A stretch of 64,000 nucleotides of DNA from Aselliscus stoliczkanus (Eukaryota; Chordata; Mammalia; Chiroptera; Hipposideridae): positions 97,777,001-97,841,000 of the forward strand of contig CM066729.1 of assembly GCA_033961575.1 (NCBI GenBank). Direction: 5' to 3'. Within the stretch, counting starts at the first letter, position 1. Every line of letters starts with the position of its first letter. The notes under the pieces were generated by a model. The model saw only the letters and a list, made by a program, of their open reading frames with translations. It did not search any database and was not told the DNA's origin. A program made the translations under genes and the position numbers. Positions 51,230-63,790 of this stretch are shown here, piece by piece.

Positions 51230-52706
51230 CACTCCTATTTTCTCATTTCAAAGTTTAATGTAAAATGTAGCTTTCTGTTTAAAGAAGAATGTATTCTGTA
51301 TTTTTAATATACCTGGGGCCAACTGGAGTTTGACTCTCACAGTGCATTAGTGAACTCTTAATAAATAGAGATACTCACACTCAATACTGTTTTCCTGCCC
51401 AGAAATACAGTGCTGTATAAGTCACCATTATTAGGAGAAGCATGGATCATCATCAGATTTTCTTTCTGCCTTACCATCTGTATACGTGTGAATGAAACAG
51501 TTTTTGTATTTAAAAGATATCTTTACATTATTTTAAGCTTCATGTTCATATATTTAGCTTATTCTAATAGTTTCTGAAGCTCATTTGCAGTAAAACTCTA
51601 AAAGTGACTTTTTAAAGTAGGGCATAGAATGCATTTTACATTTTTATTGTATGTTGAAGGCTCATCAAACGAGTCTATGTGAAGAATTTTAGCAAGCTGT
51701 AGAGTGCAGTTTAATTTAATGTTCAATACAGCTTATGCATGCTTTTTATCCATGGAATAAAAACTGTCTTAACAACTGCTCCAGTGTATACTTTCCATGC
51801 CTGTAACAGCTCGGTATAGTGGAAAGCTAAGGTTCACTTCACTAATGGCGTAAGGGTTGCAGTAGTGTCTTGTCTTTCCAAAGGGGAGAGATTCATTCTC
51901 ACAGCATGGACTTCTAATGAGCTCAGAAAATGGTAAAGGAAAAAGAACCACAATTAGTACCAAATACGGTAATTTTTCTCCTCATAACCAGCTTTTCATA
52001 CGTTCAATTTAAGTCGCTACTCCTTCTTATTGGTAATCTCCAGGACCTGTGAGTCATCACTCCAAAACCCTGTGTTTTGCCAAATAGCATATTTACTACA
52101 TAGCTCAAGTCTCTGAAAGAACATTGATGTTTAGGAATTACCTTAGTTTGGGAATTACACCCTCTGGTCACCAGGTATAGTAGGAAATAGCCAGTTTTCT
52201 TGATGGTAGGTTATGTTCGTAAAATCAGGTTTACAGTATAATTACATGCAAGTAAATTGAGTAAGAGCATTCTTAATTTTATAATAGTTGCAGCATGCTG
52301 TCATAATTAAAGGAGCAATGTGCTAGAAACTGATTTAGGTTGAGTATGAATTTAGTTATAAATATCTTTCTTTGCTGATATACTCTTTAGTTGATGCAAG
52401 CCAGCTTAAATTAGTTATCAAATTTTAAATAAAGTTTTAAACAATTTCAGTTTGTATACAATTTACTATTTCATAATCTCTTGTTTCATTATATTTTTAG
52501 TAAATGGCACTTTCTGTGAGTGGCAAGCATCTTTATGAAACAAAGTCAAAGTGCTTAGAAATTTATTGAAAAAAAATTTTCAATTACAGTTAACATTTAA
52601 TATTATGTTAGTTTCAGGTGTACAGCAAAGTAGTTAGACATTTATATAATTTACAGAATGATCCCTTGTGGTAAATCTAGTCTTCTTGCTGGTAGGCACT
52701 ATACAT

Positions 52707-52864
52707 AGTTATTACAATATTTTTATTTATTTATTTTTTATTTTTATTTTTTGAGGGCAGTGTCCTCAAAACTGGCCTTCATATGTGGGATCTGAACCAG
52801 GACTGCTGGTGTCCAAAGCCAGCTCTTAACCACGCCACTTGGCCGGCCCAGTTATTACAATATT
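52707..52864 (-). mobile_element. Short SINE nested in antisense L1, 15-bp TSD
   Basis: GAGGGCAGTGTCCTCAAAAC carries a small insertion in the usual CAGTGTCACTGG. Ends CACTTGGCCGGCCC. AGTTATTACAATATT at 52707-52721 and 52850-52864. Confidence 0.95.
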
Positions 52865-52918
52865 ATTGACTGTGTTCCCTATGCTGTACTTTATATCCTC
52901 AAGACTTTTTTATAACTA

Positions 52919-53063
52919 CTAATTTGTACTTCTTTTTTTTTTTTTTTTTTTAAGAGGGCAGTGTCACTGGCACTCATATGTGGGATCTGAACCGGGGCCG
53001 CTGGCATCCCAAGCCAGCTCTTAACCACCGCGCCACTTGTCCGGCCCCTAATTTGTACTTCTT
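52919..53063 (-). mobile_element. Short SINE nested in antisense L1, 16-bp TSD
   Basis: Poly(T), GAGGGCAGTGTCACTGGCAC, ends CACTTGTCCGGCCC. CTAATTTGTACTTCTT at 52919-52934 and 53048-53063. Confidence 0.95.
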
Positions 53064-53312
53064 AATCCCTTTCCCAGCCACCCCATTCCCCAAATAAGCA
53101 ACTATCAGTTTGTTCTCTGTATCTATGAATTTGTTTCTGTTTTGTTGTTCCTTTATTTATTTATTTATTTTAGATTCCACATATGAGTGAAGTTATGTGG
53201 TATTTGTCTTTCTGTGTCTGACTGATTTGACTTAGCACAATACCCTCTAGGTCCATCCATGTTGTTACAAATGATAAGATTTATTATATTTTTTATGGCT
53301 GAGTAACATTCC

Positions 53313-53314
<2 letters not shown>

Positions 53315-53359
<45 letters not shown>
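53315..53359. repeat. (TA)n microsatellite inside antisense L1
   Basis: About 22 TA units after GGCTGAGTAACATTCCAT, followed by CATCTCTTCTGTATCC. Confidence 0.97.
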
Positions 53360-53361
<2 letters not shown>

Positions 53362-54984
53362 TCTCTTCTGTATCCATTTGCCTATTGATGTACATTTAGG
53401 TGGCTTCCATACCTTGGCCATTGTAAATAATGCTGTGGTGAACATAAGGGTGCATATATTTTTTCGAATTAGTGTCCTGGATTTCTTTGGATAAATACCC
53501 AGTAGTGGAGTGGTATTGCTTGGTCATATAATAGTTCTGTTTTTAATTTTTTGAGGAACCTCCATATTGTTTCGTGTTTAGGTACATTTATTGTTATTTA
53601 TTTTAACTGAAGGGAGTTGTTCACTTTTTTTAAAAAAGCTTTTACTACTAAGATTTAAAATTTAGATTTCCTTCTTCTCATTGTTTTTTATTACCAAGTT
53701 TTCCTCCTGGTAATACAAGTCATGAAATAAAAGCACTCTGTTGAGACCTGAGATTATTTCTACTGACCATAAACTTAACTGTCAAACTCGTCATGAATAT
53801 TCTCCAGAAGTGAAGGAATAAGAGCTGGAGAACATCATGAATTTTATCAGACTGTTATGGCTCACCATATCATTTTTTTCCTTCTATCTGTGAATTGTCA
53901 TCCTTTGTGTGTCAATATATCCAGGACTAACACATACAGTTATGTATGTAGTTGGTTCACTTCAAACGGTCATTCTGGCCAAGGGAGTAAATGGAGGTTA
54001 TAGTCCATCTGACTGTACTCTCTAACCCAAGTTTGGGAGGCTCTCCCTCCAAGACAGGACTCTTTTCTAGTTTACAACGTTAACTACATATAATGCTAGT
54101 GCAAGCCAGCCAAAATCTTGAACACTTTTATAAAGTTCTTTATACAATTAATGCATCTTCCTCTGTCACTATGCAGGATTCATTCATTCATACTCTTTTC
54201 AGTTTTTTGTTTTGTTTTATTTTCCCTATTAGTGATTTTCATGGTGTCTAGAGATTCCATCAGGGAATCCACAAGATCAGAATCATGCATGGGTAAAAGA
54301 TCCATTCAAACTTCCAGATAAAATGATGAATTTTAATATAAAAGATTACAAATAATTCACTGATGTTTCAAATTTCACATTGCCACTTCATTTAAGAAAC
54401 TACTGCGAGTTGAATGTTGGTGTAGTATGAAAGATGAACATTGACAATTGTGTGAAAATGCCATCAAAATACTCTTCGCATTCCCAACTAGATGTCCTTG
54501 TGAGGCTGAATTTTGTTCAGACGTTTAAAAGATAATATATAGCAAAAGATTGAATGCAGACATAGGTAGAAGAATACAGTTATCTTCTCATTAATGCAGA
54601 CATTTTTAGAAAATCTGCAAAAATATGAAACAATGTTCTTCACACAGTTTATTTGTCTGAAAAATATAGTTATTTTTTCATGAAAATGTCAGGCAGACAT
54701 ATAATAGGGTTATTTTTACTTTAAAGTTAATTAATCAATATTTCAAATTTCTCTCCATTTCAGTATCTAAAATAATTGTGTCATGGGTACAGTTCTCATA
54801 AATAGAAGCACTTTAAGTGTCCTCGATAATTTTTTAAGATGGCAAAAGGCTCCTAACACCAAATCATTTGAGAACAGTTGCTTTAAGGTATGAGAACATC
54901 AAACATTCCTTTGTTAGCAATAAAAGTGATGTTCCACATATTGGACTGAAGGTGCACATACACCCTTGGTCCAGGAGAATGGCT

Positions 54985-55470
54985 TCCGTTAGGAAAAAGG
55001 AGTCCAAGCCTCTTGTTTTTTCAAGGATCACTTCAGTTTTCACATTTGATTCATCGTGAGCCAACCTACAGGTGCAGATGTGTTGACTTGACTCTGCAAA
55101 CATGGAGAAAAGCAGCATCATAAAGGCCAAGTCAGTGGCTTTGGGGATGGTTTTAATTAACAGTAAGGCACTATCGGTCCCATTTTGTGTGCACTTCAGA
55201 GTGTTAGCTGTCCACTGAGATGGCTCACAGATGAGGCCCTACTTGAGCCTAGTTGAAATGCAGCTGTGACATATGCTTTTTAAAGAAGGCGGGAGAGAGG
55301 AGTTTAGGCCAAATGACTCCCTGTGAATTAGGAATGATTTTATGAGAGAGGTTGCACAGCTGGTCTGTTTACAATGATTGTCAGAGCAAACCTAATATGG
55401 CCAGGAGAACTTGAGGATTCGGTAATAAGAATGTTCTTGTGAATGCTACCTACATGATCTACATATAAAA
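54985..55470. other. Unassigned, non-repetitive intronic block
   Basis: Base composition is more balanced than the surroundings and no repeat family is recognised. The short frames on both strands have no domain. It is a candidate for comparison with other mammals, nothing more. Confidence 0.2.
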
Positions 55471-55639
55471 CAAAATACAAACAAGAAAAACCAAACCAAT
55501 ACAAACCCTCCTCTCCACATTTCTACAGTTCTTATACTTTGATTTGGATTATTCTAATACATAATTCTAGTCAACATGATTCTAATTAAAGGGATGAAAT
55601 ACTTCTGCTGTCATACCTAGTCTTGTCAGTCAGGTCCTC

Positions 55640-55815
55640 AGCTGTAGGAGGCGATCTATTGTAGTTGTAAAAGCGTTGGCTTTGATGTTAGTCAGACATT
55701 CTCAGATCCAAAACCTGCGTCCAACACTTCCTGATTTGTGTGAGTTTTGGCAAGTTACCTTACTTCATCAAGGTTGGGTCCCTTCATCTAAAGGTTTATT
55801 GTGAATATCAAAACA
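55640..55815 (+). repeat. MIR fragment, sense
   Basis: TTGTAAAAGCGTTGGCTTTG, TCCAAAACCTGCGTCCAACA and GTGTGAGTTTTGGCAAGTTA match MIR. Confidence 0.7.
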
Positions 55816-55876
55816 CACTTAAGTGTGAAGTATAGTGTATTTTTCATGATACATACTCCATTATTACACATACACA

Positions 55877-56087
55877 CAGAGGATGCCAAAAAATGTACGC
55901 ACATTTTAAGAAAGCAAAACAACTATTAAAATTATACTGATGGTAACTACTTTGAGCACCACTTATAATTGCAGAAGTTGAACATGACTTGTATTCATCT
56001 TTTGTTATCAATATATATTGGGTATTACAATTTTAATACAGTTTTTTCCTTTCTTAATATGTGTATACATTTTTTTGACACCCTCTG
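55877..56087 (+). mobile_element. Mariner-derived element, both inverted repeats intact
   Basis: Left end CAGAGGATGCCAAAAAATGT and right end ATACATTTTTTTGACACCCT...CTG are inverted repeats of about 35 bp; TA follows at 56088. The interior contains GATGGTAACTACTTTGAGCA, the same transposase-end sequence as the 33.4-kb copy but in opposite orientation. Length 211 bp, non-autonomous. Confidence 0.85.
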
Positions 56088-56164
56088 TAGACATCTCCCC
56101 CTCCCCAAGGTATACTCAGCTGTCATTTTGTTTAGTGTTTTCTAACAAGTTTTAATGTTTGAGA

Positions 56165-56250
56165 GATATCTTTATATATCTCTCTCCCTTCTCCTTGCCC
56201 CCTGCCCCTCCCCATTTCTCGCTCCCTCCCCCCTGTTTCTCTCCCTCTTT
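56165..56250. repeat. Pyrimidine-rich low-complexity tract
   Basis: Runs of CTCTCTCCC, CCCTGCCCCTCCCC and CTCCCTCCCCCC. Confidence 0.9.
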
Positions 56251-57389
56251 CTGGAGTTTGAAAATGCCAATGCTATTTGGATTCCAGAAGTATAGTGTGT
56301 GAAGACAGAAACCAAAGGGTTTGTGTTGTGGCTACCTAGTCATTTTCAGGGGAAATAATGATAATAGCCTCTTAGAGCAGCAAAGGAAGAAGTACCGGAG
56401 TCAATTCATAATTAATGACAAAGTTTAATTTCTCATAATTTAGTATTTTCAGTTTAAACAGAAAAATATATTTTTCTTGCTGCATCTTCCTTACAATTTA
56501 ATTACTTTTATATATTGGCAGAAGCAACTGAAAATATCATGTAGATATAAGACCACAGGTAAAAATGACTATTGTTTGTACCATAATAAGTGATATCTCA
56601 GTTGAAAAGAATGGGATTGGACCTATTTCAAAACAAACTTGAGACACAGATACTGTTATATTAGAGGGCTATTTTTATTAGTTCAATAATTGAGAGAATG
56701 AATTATTGAATGAATAATGATAACTATATTTACATAAAATAGAAATTCTACCAATTGTTGGGGTGCATTATTTTGCTGAATTTTAATATGAAGGAAGCAA
56801 TAATATGTATGAGTGTTGTGTATATGCCTGTGGGTCTGTGTATTTGTGTGAATAAGTACAAACATAAGCCCATAGTGTTTGAGTTCTCTTGGATGATTAT
56901 TTTCCAGCTTGTTCCATCATTTACTAAGAGCATGTCATTCTGAGCTACTTTGAGAGCTTATTTATCCAGCCCCAATTCCTAGCAGATGTACTAAATATAG
57001 TTTGGGTGGAGAATGAGATATTGATGGTTGGGAATTTTTTTTTTTTTAACCCAGTTACAATTTTCCCAGGGATAGTTGTAGGAATCAGAGAAAGAATTAA
57101 AAATTGGTCTCAGTGTAATAAGCTGAGTGAATATTTAAAATCAGTTAGTCTCATAGTTCATAAAAGTTAAAAAAAAATGATATGTTCCATTCAGTATTGC
57201 TATTACTAATATCAGCACTTATGAATTTTTAGAAAGTGAATGTAAACCTACTGAACTGATTCATTTGGTTTGAGATATACATATACACACAAGCACATAT
57301 ATATGTGTATATGTCTAAATACTATACATGCCCACTGGTAAAAATAATTACAGTCATCTAAAAAATAAAATTATACTCACATCACCCAA

Positions 57390-57480
57390 TATATATTGAG
57401 TACTCTGTGCCAGGCCCTGTTATAGGTGCTTCATATGGAATCACTGTTACTTCATACAACGATCCTCTGAAGTATCCTTA
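57390..57480 (-). repeat. MIR fragment, antisense (probable)
   Basis: TATTGAGTACTCTGTGCCAG, GCCCTGTTATAGGTGCTTC and a CTTCATACAACGATCCTCTG stretch fit reversed MIR. Confidence 0.55.
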
Positions 57481-60469
57481 AAGAACTAAATCAAAATTTG
57501 CTTACTTTATACATATTTTTTTAATGGAGCCTAAAACAAGTGTGGTGTCAGTTTTTTCTCCTCCTCTCAGATGCTTTTATATGAAATATGCCTTTGAAGT
57601 TAAGCTAGAAAGCAGGTGTTGGGCATGGGTATGTTATGGGACAAAGCTTCCAAAAGTAAATTAGACTAAATATGGAAAAAGTATTTAATTGTTCAGTAGC
57701 TAATACTTTCTGTTGGCCAAATTGAAAATCATAATATTTATGGTGTATATGGCATTTGAAGTTAGAAAAAAGGATTTAAAAGAATGTTCTTCATTGAGGA
57801 TTATAGTAATAAAAAGTTGCAAACTTTAATTATATTTATGATTTTAATTATTTGTATATATTTGAAGAGAGTTCTAGTTCTCTTTACCACATTAAATTAT
57901 GGCTACCTTTTCCTTATAAAGTAATTCTTGAACCCTGAATATATAAACAAGCAATTTTTAAAACTTTACCTACTTGACCATAATGACATTTTTCTGTGAC
58001 TTAGAAGTAAAAGAAAATTAACTACAGGTAAAATGAAACTCTGAAGCTTGGAATATTAGGAAAATGTGAGAAATTGTGCCTTTAACAATAAATAAATTTT
58101 TAATATTTTCCCTTCAACAGAAGTCTTGTATTAGTTTGCCTACCTAAGAAAACATAAAATTAAAATATTGTTTCATAACAAGTTATCCTTTGTGTCCTCA
58201 ACCAGCAAAGGAGAAGGCAAAATAAATCAGTTTACAGTCTAGAAGTCTCTATCACCTAATCTTTGAAAGTTTGAAAGGGATTTATTCTGTGTGGAGATAG
58301 TATGGATAAGAGAAGTTTTTGACTTAGAATTATACTTTGATTTCAAACATGATTTGCATACTTAAATACACTTCTGCTTTACTGCATATTAAAAGTGTTA
58401 GTAAACATTTTAGTTCACTTAATTCCATAAGGCTTTTTATAGAATTCTAAATATTTCATAGAGCACAGAAAATATTTTACCCATACAGTAGCTTTGAAAG
58501 TCATCAAAGATTTTCAAATATTAAGTCGCCATGGATTAGTAGGACTAAGTGAATGCCTGAGCTTTACTGCCGTTTAGGTTGCTGTTTAACTTGGATTCTA
58601 GAATTTGAGATGGATCTGGAATCCGGTATAAGAACATAAAATGTAATTTTCTGGAGAGAACTATAAAGGACTCTTACATTTCATGAAAACCATCCCCCCC
58701 ACTCCCGTTCTAAATGACAGAAAGAAAACAATGGGAAAAGTGGCCACTGTAATGGAAAAATGGGCAATCACAAAAGTTATTAGTGTAGACATTTGATGGA
58801 GTCTAATCTACCTATGGAAGACTGCATTCTGTCAAGAAAAGAGAGCTAATGCATCTTCTAAATATCAAAAGACAGGAGCCAATTTATGTCTGTCAGGCTT
58901 CACTTTTCACAGATTTAAATCATTGCTGTTAGAGAAAGATACATTGCTCCCATTGTAATCAAATTTCCCTCTCGATTTTAGTCGAAAGTAATTTTAAAAG
59001 CTTTCTGACAATTTAAAGAACATTTTAAAATAAATGGCATTATTTAAAAAAAAATCCGTACTGGATACCAGAAATTACCTGTAATTAGTAAGTTTTAATA
59101 TTTTGCATTACTTCTCTTTTGTATTTACTATATTTTAAAGTAAAATTTCTTTAAGGCATTCTCCCATTCATTATTAAATCTTTTTCTTTGTACATGTTGA
59201 AGAGTTGTGTAAAACTTTTGCTGTCTCTCATCTGTGTGAACTTTACATTCTTTTTTTTTTTTTTTTTTTGGCTGAATGAAAATCCCAGATGATATTTCAT
59301 TGGTTAATTAACTTCCTAATATTTGCAGGTGTGGAATCCGCTGTGTTCTTGATTGTCATGGCCTAATGAAATCGTGGGCTGCAAGACATGAATGTGGATA
59401 TTTTCCCTGCCCATTATATTTCTTATGCAAGCAATATATCCTAGTTACTTCAGGTCAGCATGACATTGTGTGCAAAATTGCATACTGCATTCGACCAGAT
59501 GAGACATTGCCATACACTCCTCATGAGAATGCAAATTGCCACTTATCTGAAAAAGATTCTCACAATAAATGAACAAGCAATTCCTCTTTCTGTAGTGAGG
59601 CTGTTAATGTCTCCATGGATAGATAATGGGAAAGAGACAGATGAGATGAATAAAGGTGTTATATTTCATTTTCTATTTTACTGTTTTCTTCTTTTTGTAA
59701 TTTCTGTCAAATTAATACAAGTATTTTTTTTCCACTTTCTCTTCGTTCCACAGAACATGAGATTTATGTTGGAGGAAAAAGATAACATTTTTGTTTTATG
59801 TTGGAAATTAGGTAACATACTTTCTAACTCAAATAATATATATATTTTTGTTTTAAAAGATAATATAAAAATCAGTTTGGAGACATTTCATTTTTAGCAC
59901 TCAAAAATCACAGGTGAATGTTTGCATGCTTAAACATTCGTTGACATATCCTCGTTTTTTAAGCAAGTATATATAGGTGAAGATAAAAAGAATAGAAACT
60001 GTTATTCCTGAAACTGTTGTTTTTGTGTAACTAAATCCAGGAAAATTTAAAAAAATGTTTCAGATTGAATTTTAAAACATGAATGCATTTATTAATATCA
60101 TGTTTTAGTTAATTAGGCAGCCAACATTTTTGTTAAGAATACCATGCAAGTTCTTCTGTCAGATCTAGTTTAAGAACTTTAAAGCTTATATTCTTAGGCC
60201 TACCAAATTATTCTGATTATTTGATATAATTTAAGACCCACTAATCAATACATATATTTTTGAGAATTAAATATTTAGCAGTTATTTTCTAGTTTACATT
60301 CTATGTTTATGATATTGAAAAATAGTAGAAATTATGAAATATTCTTAAATTTATTAAGAATTTCCTTGGTGAACCATGTTAAATATTAATTTAACAACTA
60401 CTTGTTAATATGTTGGTATTGATTCTATCTTAGAGAAGTGCAATTATGCATAACTGAACTTTCTTTTTC

Positions 60470-60660
60470 CCTTTGGTTGAGACCTTAAATTAGCAAGTCT
60501 TCTGGTTTCAGCGATTTTCCTGCGGCACAGATCATATTTCTTACTGCCAAAGCCCAGAAATAATAGCCTCACACATCCAGAGTCCCTAAGGCTTGCCTGC
60601 CTGGTACCCAGAGAGCAACTGCAGAGCTCCAAACTGTGTGTGCAGACAAGAAGTCCTAAA
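60470..60660. other. Unassigned, relatively GC-rich intronic block
   Basis: GCGATTTTCCTGCGGCACAG and a 62-codon minus-strand frame with no recognised domain. No repeat identity seen; possibly a conserved noncoding element. Confidence 0.2.
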
Positions 60661-60943
60661 GCAACAGCAATGCTGTTGAAAGCAATTTCATTTCATAACC
60701 CAATTCATAATTATATACATTTATCTCATTGTCTAAATTTCCACTGCTAACCTAGCATATTGACAAACTTTTAGAGGTTGCTTTTGTTCTATAGAATGTG
60801 TTTTTCTATATGATGTTATTTTTAAATAAACAATGACTGTTTGTAATAAATAGCCAGAAAAAGAAGAGAAATAGTGATCAAAAATCTGTAAATATATGCA
60901 ATCATTTGCATTTCTTTTACTATTTAAATGAAAGTATAATATT

Positions 60944-61105
60944 TAATATAAGCTTTATTTTATTTTATTTTATTTTATTTTTATTTTTTATTTTTTTTGA
61001 GGGCAGTGTCACTGGCCCTCATATGTGGGACCCGAACCGGGGCCGCTGGCCTCCCAAACCAGTGCCCAACCACTGCACCACTCAGCCGGCCCTAATATAA
61101 ACTTT
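60944..61105 (-). mobile_element. Short SINE, minus strand
   Basis: (TTTTA)n tract, GAGGGCAGTGTCACTGGCCC, CACTCAGCCGGCCC. TAATATAAGCTTT (60944-60956) and TAATATAAACTTT (61093-61105) differ at one base. Confidence 0.93.
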
Positions 61106-62545
61106 TGAATATAAGATCTTTATTTTTAAATCATGTCTTTTTTGTTTGTTTGTAACAAAGCCATAGTTATAGTTGAGAAAATTTATGTTTGGAGAGTAAA
61201 CATCCCCAGTTCTCTGTGTTCCTAGATATTGTCTAACACTAAAATAGGAGTATGTAAACTAGAAGAACCAAAATCTGCTATCTTTAGTGTGGCATAACCT
61301 TGCATCCTTCTTTTGAATATTGAATAGTCCAGAAATAGCTATTTACCAGGATTTTAAAACATATTACCATTAAATAACAATCAGTTCTATAAGTTACTTA
61401 ATAAGGTTCTTATAGTTTGAGTCCTTTGCAAGTAAAGGTACCCACAAATTTAATGGCTGCCAGGTATATGAAGTCACAGAGCATGACAGTTTTACAGGAG
61501 CTGGGATTTCCATCGTCAGAAAATGTCTTCATCTATGTAAGTTGTTCCTCAGCATCGAATTGCTTTACCATTAAAAAAGAAGGGGGAAGAAAAAAAGAAT
61601 AGTGTTTATTCTACGATCAACATAGGTCAAAAGGATGCTTACTATTTTAAGGCTCCAGAATTTGATGAACATTGGCATACAAGTCCTGGCACAAAACATT
61701 GGGATTAAATCAAATGAAAGTGAGAGAGAAGAACAAATGTGCTGGCTCACAGATAATGCCTGGATTTTTTTTGGCATGCTACACTGTTGGTGCCTCCGGA
61801 CTTCCTATTCTCTTTCCCTGCCAGTACCCAGGCTGTGCCCACTACAGCCTTTGGTTTAAAAACATGAGTGACATTTATTTTTTAAAAAACAGAAAAATCA
61901 CTTTGGGATTTATTTATTTATTTATTTCGTATAAAATGAGCACTATCTTTTTTTTTTGTATTTTTTTTTTTTTACTAACTGTAATATGTCACATATGCAT
62001 TCTACCATTCACTATATAAGTTGTACATTAACAAGCATTTGGTATATCCAAGTCAAAAATCTGAATGCCTCTTCCTTGTTATATCATCTTTTTGTTTCCA
62101 CTCAAGGATTAGGATGTATTAGTGATATTGAACTTTAAAAATTTTAAGAATGGCCTTATAAATGTTGATTCCTTTTACACATTTGTTCTAAAAACGTGTC
62201 AGCTTTAAATTAATGTTATAGTGGACTATAAAAATTTAAAAGACCCCCACTGCTAAATTTGACTGGCTTTAAAAAAAAAAATTAAAAGCAATACAATGAT
62301 AGCCCTTTAAAAATGTGTCCTAGGCTTTTCAGGCTGCTTTCAAATGAACACAGTTGCACCATACGAGTTCTCACTCAGATGGTATTCATTAATTTAAGAT
62401 TTTAATTGAACATTTTTTAAGTTCTACAAAGTGAACTGATGAACAAAATTAATCAAAAGACAAATATGCTTACTAGTGGGAATATACAAAGATGCATAGG
62501 GGCTATTCCCAGGTTACCTCCCAGGAAAATTGATTTGATACATTT

Positions 62546-62725
62546 ATAGTTCCCAGACTTCTTTGTACCCAGAAATCACCTGGAGGGCTTCTAAAAATAC
62601 TGATGCTTGTGTTCACCTGTCAGAGATTGTGAATTAATTAGGTTGAGGTGTGACTAGGGCTTTGGAATTTTTAAAAGATCCTGGATTATTCTATGATCTA
62701 GCCAAGTTTTAAAAATCATTAGTCT
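62546..62725 (+). repeat. MER5A-like hAT relic, sense
   Basis: GTTCCCAGACTTCTTTGTAC, AAATCACCTGGAGGGCTTCT and TTAGGTTGAGGTGTGACTAG approximate MER5A. Confidence 0.6.
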
Positions 62726-63179
62726 AGAGTCTAGACCTTCAAGATATAAAATAAGAAGCATAAACTACTGGTCACTTTCGCAGCTACACCAAATTGTTTC
62801 CTAACAGAAATGTGTCTACTGATTCTAGATAGCAGAGCCTAATGTATATGTGGGAGTGTATATGCGTACATCTCGTCTGCACACACAGTAGGAGTAAATC
62901 ATACCAGTATTGTTGTAATTTCTTACCTTTGCTATTCTGACTCCATCAAGTTGTCAGTTAAGAATTATTTTTGTGTAGGCAGATGCGTTCATTGTTGCAA
63001 TCGCTGGTGTACCTAGCAGGTAATTTAATCCCTAGGAGTTCTTCTCCAGTATGCTCCCCACCTTTCCTTCTATGTGAATACAAGATGGATAAATATAATA
63101 AATTGACTTGGAAAGCATTTATAAAGCCTTGATGAAATGATTACATTGTCCCATATTTTAAAATTTAAACAAATGGTAA

Positions 63180-63260
63180 CATTTATTGGGCACTTACCAG
63201 AACAACCCTGTTGTTTAGTACTATTATCCCATTTTACAGCTGAGGAAACTAACGCAAACA
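63180..63260 (-). repeat. MIR fragment, antisense
   Basis: TTTATTGGGCACTTACCAG and CCATTTTACAGCTGAGGAAAC are reversed MIR. Confidence 0.65.
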
Positions 63261-63604
63261 AAAGAAAATAGAATCCTCTTTGGGTACATTCTTTTATTTT
63301 AAATCAAGTTAAAATTCCTGCTACAATCAACATACCTATTTGAATAATTTTCCCTGTTTTAATAGGGAGAAGGAAATGTTTGAGTATTATGGACCTTGAC
63401 AGCCCAGGACATAATTGGCCCAAAGCAGCTGCTTCTTATAGTCTTAAGTCTCTGAACGTTTTGATGTCTTGAGCAGTGGAAGATATGTGAATGGTGATGA
63501 ATAATTACTTTTATCTAACAGGATTCATTAAACATTCATTTTTTCCCCCATCTTTGGAATTTTGAGGATTGCTCCTAAGTATATGACAAAAATATGATCC
63601 TTAT

Positions 63605-63790
63605 TTATTTATTTATTTTTGACATCCAATATTATTTTATGTTAGTTTCAAGTGTACAGCGTAGCAGTTAAGCATGTATATAATTTATGAAGCGATCCCC
63701 CTGATAAGTCTAGTACCCATCCAACACCATACATAGTTTTTACACTATTATTGACAATGTTTACCATACTGTATATTTAACATCCCAGTG
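63605..63790 (-). mobile_element. Short antisense L1 3' end
   Basis: TTATGTTAGTTTCAAGTGTA and ACCATACTGTATATTTAACA match the reversed L1 3'UTR seen at 19.9, 46.9 and 52.6 kb. (TTTA)n tracts lie on both sides and hide any duplication. Confidence 0.75.

Larger units (their letters stand above)
52568..53572 (-). mobile_element. Antisense L1 3' end with two nested SINEs
   Basis: ATTATGTTAGTTTCAGGTGT, CTATGAATTTGTTTCTGTTT, AGGTCCATCCATGTTGTTAC, CTTGGCCATTGTAAATAATG and TTTGAGGAACCTCCATATTG are reversed L1 landmarks. The two SINEs account for about 240 bp. Confidence 0.9.

Noticed and set aside
59366..59897. Overlapping 68- and 145-codon frames on the plus strand
   Set aside because: No domain, AT-driven composition, no splice sites matching a ROBO1 phase-1 exon.
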